64,000 nt of DNA from an uncultured Gellertiella sp. (GTDB lineage: Bacteria; Pseudomonadota; Alphaproteobacteria; Rhizobiales; Rhizobiaceae), in NCBI RefSeq assembly GCF_963457605.1, contig NZ_OY735139.1, positions 3,564,001 through 3,628,000 of the forward strand. Reading direction: 5' to 3'. Below the pieces are notes generated by a model. That model ran no database searches, was not told the origin of the DNA, and was given only the letters and a program-made list of their open reading frames with translations. This document shows, one piece after another, positions 1 through 8,612 of this stretch. Within the stretch, counting starts at the first letter, position 1. The number at the start of each line of letters is the position of its first letter. A program made the translations under genes and the position numbers.

Positions 1-1048
1 GGCCCAGATCCATTCCGGTGCCCGCGGCAAGGCCGGCGGCATCCGCATCTGCTCCAGCGACACGGAAATCTCCGATGCTGCCGATCACATGCTCGGCCGC
101 AAGCTGGTCACCCACCAGACCGGCCCGCGCGGCAAGCTGGTCTCGCGCCTCTATGTCGAAGAGGCCATGGACATCATGCGCGAGATCTATATCGGCTTCG
201 TGCTCGACCGCAAGGAAGAGCGGGTGATGATCGTCGCCTCCGGCTCCGGCGGCATGGAAATCGAGGAAATCGCCGAGAACGAGCCGGATTCCATCATCCG
301 TGCCACGGTTGATCCGGGCACCGGCATGCTGGAATTCCAGGCGCGTGAAATCGCCTTCGGCCTCGGCCTCGACAATTCGATGATCGGCAAGGCCACCCAG
401 ACGCTGATGGGCTGCTACCGCGCCTTCCGCGATCTCGATGCCTCGATGCTCGAAATCAACCCGCTGGTCGTCACCCGTGATGGCCGTCTGGTGGCGCTCG
501 ATGCCAAGATGTCGTTCGACGACAACGCGCTGTTCCGCCGCGCCCATATCTCGGAAATGCGCGACAAGAGCCAGGAAGATCCGCGCGAAACCTTCGCCTC
601 CGACCGTGGCCTCTCCTATGTCGGTCTCGATGGCCGCATCGGCTGCATCATCAATGGTGCCGGTCTCGCCATGGCCACCATGGACATGATCAAGATCGCC
701 GGTGGCGAGCCTGCCAATTTCCTAGACATCGGCGGCGGCGCTTCGCCGGAGCGGGTGGCAAAGAGCTTCCGCGCCGTTCTCGCCGACAAGCAGGTCGAGG
801 CGATCCTCGTCAACATCTTCGCCGGCATCAACCGTTGCGACTGGGTGGCCGAAGGCGTGGTCAAGGCGATCCGCGAAGTCGGCGTGCCGGTGCCGCTGAT
901 CGTCCGCCTGGCGGGTACCAATGTCGAAGAAGGCCGCCGCATCCTGGCGGAATCGGGTGAAAACATCATCGTCGCGGAAACGCTGGCCGAAGCCGCCGAA
1001 AAGGCAGTCGCTGCCTGGCGCTCGGTCACGACCGAAGTGGCGGCATAA
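1..1048 (+). CDS. mtkA: Malate--CoA ligase (malate thiokinase) beta subunit, 5'-truncated
   Basis: The gene enters from the left edge (frame starts at base 2) and lacks its first roughly 40-50 codons. The product resembles succinyl-CoA synthetase beta subunits, but the run from [13 protein letters not shown] to the C-terminus fits malate thiokinase MtkA better, including [28 protein letters not shown] and [16 protein letters not shown]. With MtkB it makes malyl-CoA from malate, CoA and ATP, a serine-cycle step that feeds malyl-CoA lyase. mtkB starts 14 bases downstream, so the two are co-transcribed. Succinyl-CoA ligase (sucC) is the alternative, but the neighbouring glycerate kinase favours mtkA. 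Confidence 0.88.
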   Translation, partial: AQIHSGARGKAGGIRICSSDTEISDAADHMLGRKLVTHQTGPRGKLVSRLYVEEAMDIMREIYIGFVLDRKEERVMIVASGSGGMEIEEIAENEPDSIIRATVDPGTGMLEFQAREIAFGLGLDNSMIGKATQTLMGCYRAFRDLDASMLEINPLVVTRDGRLVALDAKMSFDDNALFRRAHISEMRDKSQEDPRETFASDRGLSYVGLDGRIGCIINGAGLAMATMDMIKIAGGEPANFLDIGGGASPERVAKSFRAVLADKQVEAILVNIFAGINRCDWVAEGVVKAIREVGVPVPLIVRLAGTNVEEGRRILAESGENIIVAETLAEAAEKAVAAWRSVTTEVAA

Positions 1049-1062
1049 GGGAGAACCAGGAA

Positions 1063-1962
1063 ATGACCATTCTGCTCAACAAGAACAACCGCGTCATCGT
1101 TCAGGGTTTCACCGGCAAGATCGGCAGCTTTCACGCCGAGGACATGAAGCGCTACGGCACCAATGTGGTCGGCGGCGTCACCCCCGGCAAGGGCGGCCAG
1201 ACCCATCTCGGCCTGCCGGTCTTCAACACCGTCAAGGGTGCGGTGCAGGAAACCGGTGCCGACAGCTCCATCGTCTTCGTGCCGCCTCCGTTTGCAGCCG
1301 ATTCGATCATGGAAGCGGCAGATGCCGGCATCAAGTTCTGCGTCTGCATCACCGACGGCATTCCGAGCCAGGACATGATGCGCGTCAAGCGCTACATGCG
1401 CCGCTACCGCTTTGAAGACCGCATGCGGCTGATCGGCCCGAACTGCGCCGGTGTCATCACCCCCGGCCATGCGCTGATGGGCATCATGCCCGGCAACATC
1501 TACCTGCCGGGCCGCGTCGGCATCGTCGGTCGTTCCGGCACGCTCGGCTATGAAGCCGCCTCGCAGATGAAGGCACTCGGCATCGGCGTGTCGACCAGCG
1601 TCGGCATCGGCGGCGACCCGATCAACGGTTCGTCCTTCAAGGACATTCTCGAACTGTTCGAGAACGATCCGGAAACCGATGCCGTCGTGATGATCGGCGA
1701 AATCGGCGGTCCGCAGGAAGCCGAAGCCGCGCTCTGGGCGCAGCAGAACATGAAGAAGCCGCTGATTGCCTATATCGCCGGTCTCTCCGCCCCGAAGGGC
1801 CGCAAGATGGGCCATGCCGGCGCCATCATCTCGGCCTTCGGCGAATCCGCCCAGGAAAAGGTCGAAATTCTGAAGAATGCCGGGGTCACCATCGTGCCGA
1901 CGCCCGCCTCCTTCGGCGAAGTGGTCGCAGGCGTGCTGGCTGAACGAAGCAAGGCTGCCTGA
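1063..1962 (+). CDS. mtkB: Malate--CoA ligase (malate thiokinase) alpha subunit
   Basis: A 299-residue CoA-binding and ligase protein of the SucD/MtkB family. The N-terminal Rossmann-like CoA-binding domain begins with IVQGFTGKIGSFH. The phosphohistidine loop GHAGAI places the catalytic His at about residue 251. The ATG follows an AGGGAGAA purine tract. It forms the ligase with MtkA, whose gene ends 14 bases upstream. The family also includes succinyl-CoA synthetase alpha; malate specificity is inferred from the pairing with mtkA and from glycerate kinase downstream. Confidence 0.9.
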   Translation: MTILLNKNNRVIVQGFTGKIGSFHAEDMKRYGTNVVGGVTPGKGGQTHLGLPVFNTVKGAVQETGADSSIVFVPPPFAADSIMEAADAGIKFCVCITDGIPSQDMMRVKRYMRRYRFEDRMRLIGPNCAGVITPGHALMGIMPGNIYLPGRVGIVGRSGTLGYEAASQMKALGIGVSTSVGIGGDPINGSSFKDILELFENDPETDAVVMIGEIGGPQEAEAALWAQQNMKKPLIAYIAGLSAPKGRKMGHAGAIISAFGESAQEKVEILKNAGVTIVPTPASFGEVVAGVLAERSKAA

Positions 1963-1971
1963 TCCGCGATC

Positions 1972-2009
1972 CGGACGCTCTCTCTTTATATATATATAGG
2001 GAGCGTTCG
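1972..2009 (+). terminator. Hairpin just downstream of mtkB
   Basis: An imperfect stem (CGGACGCTCTCT pairing with AGGGAGCGTTCG, with two G-T pairs) closes an AT-rich alternating loop. No T-run follows, so it may be an mRNA 3'-end stabiliser or weak terminator rather than a classical intrinsic terminator. Confidence 0.4.
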
Positions 2010-2130
2010 GGTGGGGGTAGGCACCGGGTAAGGGAATAAAAGGGGACGCGCGGGGGCCATGCCTCTTCGTCGACCCGAAGGCCCGAAGCACCGGCCTCTT
2101 GCCACCGCAATGAGACATCACTATCCAGAG

Positions 2131-2158
2131 CGGCGGGTTTTTCGTGACCCGCCGTTTT
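2131..2158 (+). terminator. Rho-independent terminator between mtkB and glycerate kinase
   Basis: GGCGGGT and ACCCGCC form a strong stem around a short TTTTCGTG loop and are followed by GTTTTG. It lies upstream of the preferred glycerate kinase start at 2191, which argues against the longer in-frame start at 2059. It would end the mtkAB transcript. Confidence 0.75.
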
Positions 2159-2190
2159 GCTTGTCTGCCATGAGAATGCCTGGAGCCGAG

Positions 2191-3486
2191 ATGACCCCGA
2201 CCGAAAATGCCGTGATTGCCGACCTTCGCGCCGATGCGGCGGCGTTGTTTGCCGCTGCCGTCAGGGCCGCCGATCCCGCCGGGGCCGTCGAGGCCGCACT
2301 TCGGGCGCGCAGGGCGGAGATCGATGCGGCAAGGCGGATCATTCTCGTCGCCTTCGGCAAGGCCGCAAGTCCGATGATCCGGGCGGCGCTGCCCTTTGCC
2401 GTTTCGAAGCTGAAGGTGGCGATTGCGCTCACCAACTATGAAAATGCCGGCGCGGTCGAGGGCGTGACGGTGATGGCCGCCGGGCACCCGATCCCCGACG
2501 ACAATGGCGTGGCCGGTGCAAGGGCCATCGAAGCGGCCGTTGCTGGCGCGGAACCCGGCGATCTCGTCATCGTGCTGACCTCGGGTGGCGGGTCGGCGCT
2601 GCTGTGCGCGCCGGCTGACGGCGTCGATCTTGCCGACAAGATCGCGCTCAATGCCAGCCTGATCCGCTCCGGGGCCGACATTACCGAAATCAACAGCGTG
2701 CGCAGTATGGTGTCGCGGCTGAAGGGTGGCCGTCTGGCCCGGCTTGCGGCCAGGGCAAAGATGATCTCGCTGATCCTCTCCGACGTGCCGGGCGACGACA
2801 TGACGATCATCGCCAGCGGACCGACCGTGCCGAGCCGGGCCACCGCTGCCCGCGCCATCGAAATCCTGAAGAAATACGGCCTGTTCGACACGCTGCCCGC
2901 AACCATTGCCCGGCATCTGGCAGAGGTTGCCCCGGGGGAAGATCTCGCAGCCGCAATGGGTCACGCGGAATCATCCATCATCGGCTCCAACCGGTTGAGC
3001 CTTGAGGCCGCCGAGGCGGCGGCACGCGCCAGGGGCTACCTGACCATTCCCGGTTTCAGCTGGCTGGAAGGGGAGGTGGGGGAGGCCGCCCGCGAACTGC
3101 ACCGGATGGCGGAAGCCGTTTCGAAGACCGGGCGGGTTGCCATCGTCAGTGGCGGCGAGCCGGTGGTGAAACTCACAGGCACCGGCAAGGGTGGCCGCAA
3201 CCAGGAACTGGCGCTGCGCTTTGCGGTGGCGGACGCGGCAAGCCCGCTTGCCCGCGCATGGACCTTCCTCAGCGGCGGCACCGATGGCCGCGATGGCCCG
3301 ACGGAAGCGGCGGGCGCGGTGGTGGATGCCGGAACGCTTGGCCGGATGCGAGCGGGGGGCATCGATGTCGAGGCCCGGCTTGCCGACAATGACTCCAATC
3401 CGGCGCTCGACATTTCGGGCGATCTGCTGATGACCGGCGGCACCGGCACCAATGTCGCGGACATCCAGATCGTGCTTTTGGGGTAA
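2191..3486 (+). CDS. gckA: Glycerate 2-kinase (DUF4147/MOFRL family; TtuD/GckA type)
   Basis: A 431-residue protein of the type-2 glycerate kinase family, which phosphorylates D-glycerate to 2-phosphoglycerate. The N-terminal DUF4147 domain has the loop TSGGGSALL. The C-terminal MOFRL domain has GGRNQELALRF and SGGTDGRDGPT. The ATG at 2191 follows GGAG at 5-base spacing; an in-frame ATG at 2170 is possible, while the ATG at 2059 lies before the terminator. Older annotations call the family hydroxypyruvate reductase (TtuD). Placement after mtkAB fits the serine cycle, where glycerate kinase returns carbon to 2-phosphoglycerate. Confidence 0.88.
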   Translation: MTPTENAVIADLRADAAALFAAAVRAADPAGAVEAALRARRAEIDAARRIILVAFGKAASPMIRAALPFAVSKLKVAIALTNYENAGAVEGVTVMAAGHPIPDDNGVAGARAIEAAVAGAEPGDLVIVLTSGGGSALLCAPADGVDLADKIALNASLIRSGADITEINSVRSMVSRLKGGRLARLAARAKMISLILSDVPGDDMTIIASGPTVPSRATAARAIEILKKYGLFDTLPATIARHLAEVAPGEDLAAAMGHAESSIIGSNRLSLEAAEAAARARGYLTIPGFSWLEGEVGEAARELHRMAEAVSKTGRVAIVSGGEPVVKLTGTGKGGRNQELALRFAVADAASPLARAWTFLSGGTDGRDGPTEAAGAVVDAGTLGRMRAGGIDVEARLADNDSNPALDISGDLLMTGGTGTNVADIQIVLLG

Positions 3487-4107
3487 ATATTGATTAGCAT
3501 AAAATATGTTTGCATTAACTAACAAAGAAAAAAATGATACATGCCGGTGAATTTCGCTTTTCATGACACGATATTGCCTTCATTGTGTCATCAATCGAAT
3601 ATGCCTAATGCTGCATCTGGTGATTGAACCAGGCGCAACAAGGCGGCAGGGCCGGGTTTTGAAACAGGGACGTCAGACACAGGTTTACCAGTCTTCGTCA
3701 GAATAATAACAAAATAGAGACCGATACATAGATGTATGAATTTTTCCTGTTGTTCCAAGCCGAAAGGATAGATCAGCAGGCTACTGTCGTCGCTTGAAGC
3801 ATGTTGCAAAGGTAATTTGCGGCGCGTTGAAACGGGATGTGGTGAATAGTCAATGAACAGAACAGGAAAGTGCATCGGATCTCCACAGGTCCCGTTGTCT
3901 GATCTCAAACCTTTCGGTCACCGGGGCTTGACGCAAGATCAGGCTGCCGGATTGAGGACCTGACTGGCCGGAGAGCAGCAGGGTGGCCCGGTTACCCGTT
4001 AAAACGGGCCTGCGGGCCCAGGCTTATTTCTGGAATTGACACGAATATTTAATCGCTCTGTCCCACTCATTTTAAAGAATACGGTTTTTCGCGTAGGAAA
4101 GGTTTTC
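3487..4107. other. AT-rich intergenic region upstream of the type I secretion genes
   Basis: About 620 bases with no convincing gene. It is visibly AT-richer than its flanks, especially 3487-3600. A short perfect hairpin, CCCGTT-AA-AACGGG, lies at 3995-4008 inside a nested GGCCCG/CGGGCC arrangement and could affect transcription into the secretion operon. A 105-codon leftward open frame (3591-3908) has no ribosome-binding site or recognisable family and is not called. Confidence 0.6.
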
Positions 4108-5892
4108 ATGGCCACCCATCCGTCAGAAACGCATCAGCAGTCAATTCGCCGGGCCATGGGCTCGATCAAGCGGACTGCGGTGACCGTTTTCATCTTTTCG
4201 GGTATCATCAACCTGCTCTATCTGACCGGCTCGCTGTTCATGCTGCAGGTCTATGACCGGGTGCTGTCCAGCCGGTCGGTTCCGACGCTGATGGTGCTGG
4301 GGCTGATCACGGCCATCCTCTACTGCTTTCAGGGGGCTCTCGACGGGGTGCGGCAACGCATCGTCGCGCGGCTCGGCCTGCGCTTTGACCGCGAACTGAT
4401 CCCGATGGCCTTCGAGGGCCTGCGGGTTCTGACCCTGTTTGGCCGCAATCCCGGCGATGCCCAGGCCCCGATGCGCGATCTCGACACGATGCGCGGTTTC
4501 GTCAGTTCGCAGGCGCTGGTCTCGCTGTTCGATCTGCCGTGGATTCCGATCTACATGATCTTCGTCTTTGCCCTGCATCCGCTGCTGGGTTACATCACCA
4601 TCGGCGGCGCCATTTTCCTGATCATCCTGACCGTCATTACCGAATGGGTGAGCCGTGCGCCGTCCAGGGCGGCGATGGAACTGGTCGGCCGCCGCCAGGC
4701 AATGTGCGAAACCGCGCGCCGCAATGCCGAGAGCATGCAGGCCATGGGTTTCGGCCTGGCCTATTTCGACCGGTTCAACGAGGTCAACGAGCGCTATCTC
4801 GAGGCCCAGCGCAGCCTGTCGGATACATCCACCCGTCTGGCCTCCATCGGCAAGGTGGTGCGCATGATCCTGCAATCCACCACGCTCGGTGTCGCAGCCT
4901 ATCTGGTGCTGCAGGGCGACCTCAGCGGTGGCAGCATCTTTGCCGCCAACGTGGTGTCCGGTCGCGCCCTTGCTCCGATCGATTCGGTGATCGGCCAGTG
5001 GAAGAATTTCATGGCGGCGCGGCAGGCCCGCACCCGGCTGTTCGATATCGTCAGCAAGCTGCCCTCGGCCCGCAGCACAGTGCAACTGCCGCCGCCGATG
5101 CGCACACTCGCCGTCGAGGGGGCCACGGTTTCCACGCCCGCCGGTGACCGGATGATTGTCAACAATATCTCGTTTTCCGTTTCCGCCGGCGATGCGCTGG
5201 CGGTCATCGGCCCGAGCGGGGCAGGGAAATCGACGCTGGCGCGCGCCATCGTCGGGGCTGCCCGCACCGTGCGCGGCACGATCAGCCTTGATGGCGCACC
5301 GCTGGAACAGTGGGACGAACAGCTTCTGGGTCGCCATGTCGGCTATCTCCCGCAGGAAACCGAGCTGTTTGAAGGCACGATTGCCGACAATATCGCCCGC
5401 TTCGATCCGGATGCGACATCGGACATGGTGATTGCCGCCGGTCAGGCTGCCGGAGCCCATGAGATGATCCTGCGCCTTGCCGATGGCTACAATACCCGGA
5501 TCGGCGACAGCGGCGTCAAGCTTTCCGGCGGACAAAGGCAGCGGATCGGTCTGGCCCGCGCCCTGTTCCGCAATCCCTTCCTGGTGGTTCTCGATGAACC
5601 CGCCTCCAATCTGGACGGGGAAGGCGATGCGGCGCTGATGCAGGCCATCGCCAATGTCCGTCGCCGCCGGGGCATCGTCATCATGATCGCCCACCGGCCC
5701 AGCGCCCTCAGCGTCGTCAATCTCGTCGCCGTCATTCAGGATGGCGGGCTGAAGATGATGGGGCCGACGGACAAGATCGTTGAGAAACTGAACACAATGC
5801 CGGCCGGGAACCCTGCGCAGGGGGGTGCAAGCCTGCCCCCGGGCGGCGACAGCCTGCCGCAGGGTCCCCGCGCGGTCGCGGCAAACGGGTGA
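4108..5892 (+). CDS. prtD: Type I secretion system permease/ATPase, PrtD family
   Basis: A 594-residue inner-membrane ABC exporter. The N-terminal transmembrane half (about residues 25-310) has several hydrophobic helices. The ATPase domain carries Walker A GPSGAGKST near residue 367, the signature LSGGQRQR near 472 and Walker B LVVLDEP near 492. There is no N-terminal C39 peptidase-like domain, which points to the PrtD type that exports RTX or C-terminal-signal proteins. The ATG at 4108 has AGGAAAGG upstream; a start 24 codons earlier at 4036 lacks one. It is followed 10 bases later by its membrane-fusion partner. No substrate or TolC gene is adjacent. The C-terminus is rich in Gly, Pro and Ala. 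Confidence 0.88.
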   Translation: MATHPSETHQQSIRRAMGSIKRTAVTVFIFSGIINLLYLTGSLFMLQVYDRVLSSRSVPTLMVLGLITAILYCFQGALDGVRQRIVARLGLRFDRELIPMAFEGLRVLTLFGRNPGDAQAPMRDLDTMRGFVSSQALVSLFDLPWIPIYMIFVFALHPLLGYITIGGAIFLIILTVITEWVSRAPSRAAMELVGRRQAMCETARRNAESMQAMGFGLAYFDRFNEVNERYLEAQRSLSDTSTRLASIGKVVRMILQSTTLGVAAYLVLQGDLSGGSIFAANVVSGRALAPIDSVIGQWKNFMAARQARTRLFDIVSKLPSARSTVQLPPPMRTLAVEGATVSTPAGDRMIVNNISFSVSAGDALAVIGPSGAGKSTLARAIVGAARTVRGTISLDGAPLEQWDEQLLGRHVGYLPQETELFEGTIADNIARFDPDATSDMVIAAGQAAGAHEMILRLADGYNTRIGDSGVKLSGGQRQRIGLARALFRNPFLVVLDEPASNLDGEGDAALMQAIANVRRRRGIVIMIAHRPSALSVVNLVAVIQDGGLKMMGPTDKIVEKLNTMPAGNPAQGGASLPPGGDSLPQGPRAVAANG

Positions 5893-5902
5893 GGGTTGAG
5901 CG

Positions 5903-7264
5903 ATGATACAGGAAAAAATGCCCGTCGGCGGCGAGCCCGTGCTGTTGAACCCCGCGCCAAAGCCGAAAAAGCCGGTCAATGATGGCCTCGCGCGCCAGAT
6001 CGCCATCGGCTACGGCCTGGTCGGCATCATGGGCGTGGCGATTTTCGGCTGGGCCGCCAATACGATGATCAACGGCGCGGTTGTCGGTTCCGGCCGCGTC
6101 ATCGTCGAATCGGACGAGAAGCTGGTCCAGCATGCGGTCGGCGGCGTGGTCGGCAAGATCATGGCGACCGATGGTGCGCATGTTCGCGAGGGCGATACGC
6201 TGATCCGCCTGAACGACACCGCGCTCAAGGCCAATCTGGCCATCATAGATTCGGAACTTTCGGCGCTGAAGGCCCGGCTGGCGCGGCTGCGCGCCGAACG
6301 GGATGGTGCCGACAAACTCAGCTTCCCGCCCGAGATGCTGTCCGCCTCCACTGCGGCTGATGTGGATTCGATGCGCAGCGAAACGCAGTTTTTCACGTCA
6401 CGGCACAAGGCGAAGGAAAACCGCAAGCAGCAACTGGCCCAGAAAATCGACCAGCTGAAGCAGCAGGCCAAGGGCTATGCCATCCTGGTCGACAGCCGCA
6501 AGCGGCAATGGGATCTGGTCGATGCCGATCTTGCCATCTCCAGGGACCTGCTGGCCAAGAATCTCACCACCCGCAGCCAGGTGCGGGCGCTGGAACAGGG
6601 CTCGGCGCGGCTTGAGGGCGAATATGGCTCCATCCTGACGGAGAAGGCCAGCATCCTTGCGCAGATCGCCGAAACCGAGCTGCAGATTACCGGCGTCGAC
6701 GAAGACACGGGAACCGAGGTGATGAAGGATCTGCGCGACACCGAGGCAAAGATTGCCGAAGACGATGCCCGCCGGATAAACGCCAGCGACCAGCTGTCAC
6801 GCGTCGACATCACGGCTCCGGCATCCGGCATTGTGCATGAGACCGTGGTGCATACCATCGGCGGCGTGATCAATCCCGGCGAGACGATCATGAAGATCGT
6901 CCCTGAAAATGTCGCGCTGAACATGGAGCTTCGAATCAGTCCGACCGATATTGACCAGGTGCATCTGGGGGAAAAGGTGGAGCTGAAATTCCCGGCCTTT
7001 ACCCGCAACAAGACCCCGGAACTGGACGGAACCGTCATTCTGGTCGGTGCCGATGCCTCTGTGGACCGCCAGACAGGCCGCAGCTACTACGTTATCCGGG
7101 TGGCACCTGAAGCCGACACCCGACAGAAGCTCAAGGACAAGGGCATCGAACTGGTGCCGGGCATGCCGGTTGAAGCCTTTATCGAAACCGGCGAGCGCAG
7201 CACGCTCTCCTACCTGGTCAAACCGGTGATGGACCAGATCGACCGGGCCTTCCGCGAGGATTGA
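5903..7264 (+). CDS. prtE: HlyD/PrtE-family membrane fusion protein of type I secretion
   Basis: A 453-residue periplasmic adaptor. A cytoplasmic N-terminus is followed by one transmembrane helix (about residues 33-52), a split lipoyl/biotinyl-like hairpin (GKIMATDGAHVREGD and later ITAPASGIVHE), and a long Arg/Lys/Gln-rich coiled-coil region (about 100-270). The C-terminal beta domain ends in VPGMPVEAFIETGER, typical of HlyD proteins. It would link the PrtD ATPase to a TolC-like channel encoded elsewhere. The ATG follows GAGGG, 10 bases after prtD; an internal ATG at 5918 is an alternative. Confidence 0.88.
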   Translation: MIQEKMPVGGEPVLLNPAPKPKKPVNDGLARQIAIGYGLVGIMGVAIFGWAANTMINGAVVGSGRVIVESDEKLVQHAVGGVVGKIMATDGAHVREGDTLIRLNDTALKANLAIIDSELSALKARLARLRAERDGADKLSFPPEMLSASTAADVDSMRSETQFFTSRHKAKENRKQQLAQKIDQLKQQAKGYAILVDSRKRQWDLVDADLAISRDLLAKNLTTRSQVRALEQGSARLEGEYGSILTEKASILAQIAETELQITGVDEDTGTEVMKDLRDTEAKIAEDDARRINASDQLSRVDITAPASGIVHETVVHTIGGVINPGETIMKIVPENVALNMELRISPTDIDQVHLGEKVELKFPAFTRNKTPELDGTVILVGADASVDRQTGRSYYVIRVAPEADTRQKLKDKGIELVPGMPVEAFIETGERSTLSYLVKPVMDQIDRAFRED

Positions 7265-7310
7265 GAACCGTCGACGCTCCGCCAGCCGGACCGGCATTGA
7301 CCTGAAACGC

Positions 7311-7345
7311 AACAAGGGGCGGCCTGTGCCGCCCCTTGTTGCTTT
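7311..7345 (+). terminator. Strong rho-independent terminator after prtDE
   Basis: A perfect 13-bp stem (AACAAGGGGCGGC with GCCGCCCCTTGTT) and a CTGT loop, followed by GCTTT. The next gene converges on it from the right, so the hairpin may serve both strands. Confidence 0.85.
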
Positions 7346-7367
7346 GCGGTTCTGGCCGCAGAGCCCG

Positions 7368-7841
7368 CTATCTGTCCAGCGAAAGACCGGGATTGCAGAT
7401 TTTTTCCGCAGTATCCGGCTGCGGCTGCGTCAGGGCCGCCCTTTTTTGCGCTTCGGATGTGCAGCGCGGGGCCTTGTCGAGGAACTGGTAGCCCTTGTTT
7501 TCCATGCAGCGATTGATGGCCCGCGATCTCAGGCTGTCATTGGCATCATATTGGCTGACCGTGGGGGGAATGTTGATCTCGCCAAACCGCTGACAGCTGA
7601 CATAGGTGCCGATGGCCGAGCATTGCAGCGTGCCGGGATTGTAAAGGCCGGGATTATAGTCGGTCCGGATTTCCGCCGGGATCTGGTTGATGGCGGCAAT
7701 CTTGCAGGCATCATAGGCCTGCTGCCGGTCGTCAAAGGTAGTGCCCGGCTTGAAGGCCACCAGCTGTGGCCCGGACTGGCAGGCCGAAAGCGCAAGACAG
7801 GCGGCGATGGCCATATGGAATGTCCGCATCATTTTCCCCAT
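7368..7841 (-). CDS. Small lipoprotein of unknown function
   Basis: A 157-residue protein with a lipoprotein signal peptide: a basic start (GKMMR), a hydrophobic core and the lipobox LSAC near residue 20, so it should be lipid-anchored. The mature part has several Cys (DACKIAA, TLQCSA, VSCQRF, INRCMENKGY, APRCTS) that could form disulphides. I do not recognise a functional family. The ATG at 7841 follows GGGTGA; ATGs at 7832 and 7829 just downstream, behind GGGGA, are alternatives. The 42 in-frame codons upstream do not look coding. It converges with prtE and has no operon partner. Confidence 0.72.
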   Translation of the reverse strand: MGKMMRTFHMAIAACLALSACQSGPQLVAFKPGTTFDDRQQAYDACKIAAINQIPAEIRTDYNPGLYNPGTLQCSAIGTYVSCQRFGEINIPPTVSQYDANDSLRSRAINRCMENKGYQFLDKAPRCTSEAQKRAALTQPQPDTAEKICNPGLSLDR

Positions 7842-8026
7842 TGGTTTCACCCGCATTTGAACGCAGCCGGTTCCGGCTGTCAATTTGCGCGGCCTAATAT
7901 GAAGGCGAATCCGGAAAGACGGTTCTATCCTGCCACCCGGCAAACCCCTGACGGGTCCGCGCTTCACCGGCGCAACAATTGCTCTACTTCAAGGAAAAAG
8001 CCTGCACGGGTCCGGCAGGACATATG

Positions 8027-8116
8027 TGGCGGAGAAGATGGGATTCGAACCCACGATACCCTTCCGGGTATACTCCCTTAGCAGGGGAGCGCCTTCGACC
8101 ACTCGGCCACCTCTCC
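8027..8116 (-). tRNA. tRNA-Ser, anticodon GCU
   Basis: A 90-nt leftward tRNA. The acceptor GGAGAGG pairs with CTTCTCC (one G-T), and GCCA is encoded at the 3' end. The D-arm GGCCGAGTGG, anticodon loop CTGCTAA (anticodon GCU, reading AGC/AGU), a long variable arm (TACCCGGAAGGGTA) and the T-arm GGGTTCGAATCCC are all present. The long variable arm identifies a serine tRNA. No integrase or repeated 3' end marks it as an integration site. Confidence 0.96.
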
Positions 8117-8469
8117 GGTCACGAGGTGCTGATAAAGAACTTCCCCCCCTTAATCAACCCGCATTCGACAAGAAAAAGCGGCACCTGCAAGGAAGAGGTG
8201 GAAAGCCTGGGCCGACCGTCAAAGCCACGGCTCATCCCGGCACGGCGACTCACCGGGACGCAGGCGCGGAACGCGGTGAGAATCACCCGCCAGCGATAGC
8301 CTGCGCGACGCTGACCTTTTCCGTTCATCGCGCTCCATCTTCATATTCTCATATGCTTCAAGGCTTGCAGATGTGCCGGAACCCGGTGGCAAAAGCCCCG
8401 GATTTCCAGCAAACGGGATGATGCCCGCTGCCGGTTGGTTTCGCTTAGTTATTGATTTCACTCAATTTA

Positions 8470-8485
8470 TTAACAAGAAGTTAAC
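8470..8485 (+). promoter_or_regulatory. CtrA-like motif TTAA-N7-TTAAC
   Basis: The sequence TTAACAAGAAGTTAAC matches the alphaproteobacterial CtrA consensus TTAA-N7-TTAAC exactly, and also reads as an inverted repeat TTAAC/GTTAA. It lies about 240 bases upstream of the first porin start and right beside a terminator-like hairpin. Binding by CtrA is only inferred; the spacer is AT-rich, so a chance match is possible. Confidence 0.35.
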
Positions 8486-8486
8486 A

Positions 8487-8515
8487 AAAACGGCGCCCTC
8501 CAGGCCGTTTTGTGT
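8487..8515 (+). terminator. Orphan terminator-like hairpin upstream of porin 1
   Basis: AAAACGGC and GCCGTTTT form an 8-bp stem around a nine-base loop (GCCCTCCAG), followed by TGTGTTGTTTT. It faces rightward with no gene directly upstream on that strand, so it may end a small RNA or block read-through into the porin array. Confidence 0.45.
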
Positions 8516-8612
8516 TGTTTTCGCAACATGTGGTTCGCATCAACATTTCATTTAACGACATGTCGGCAGATGAATGTTGCGCACTTATCATGGTTATATA
8601 TTGTGCATTCAC

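Larger units (their letters stand above)
8117..8612. other. Long spacer between tRNA-Ser and the first porin leader
   Basis: About 500 bases with no supported protein gene. The right part (8450-8612) is AT-rich and carries a CtrA-like sequence at 8470-8485 and an orphan terminator-like hairpin at 8487-8515. The left part must hold the leftward promoter for tRNA-Ser. Small open frames here lack ribosome-binding sites. Confidence 0.55.

Noticed and set aside
616-2964. Long leftward open frame across mtkA/mtkB/gckA (782 codons)
   Set aside because: Antisense shadow of three recognisable genes in high-GC DNA; no family, low-complexity Gly/His/Arg composition.
3591-3908. 105-codon leftward open frame in the spacer before prtD
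   Set aside because: No ribosome-binding site, no recognisable motif, and it lies in AT-rich DNA. It cannot be fully excluded.
8027-8116. tRNA-Ser as a possible integration site
   Set aside because: No integrase, no repeated tRNA 3' end and no mobile genes nearby; the porin array looks chromosomal.
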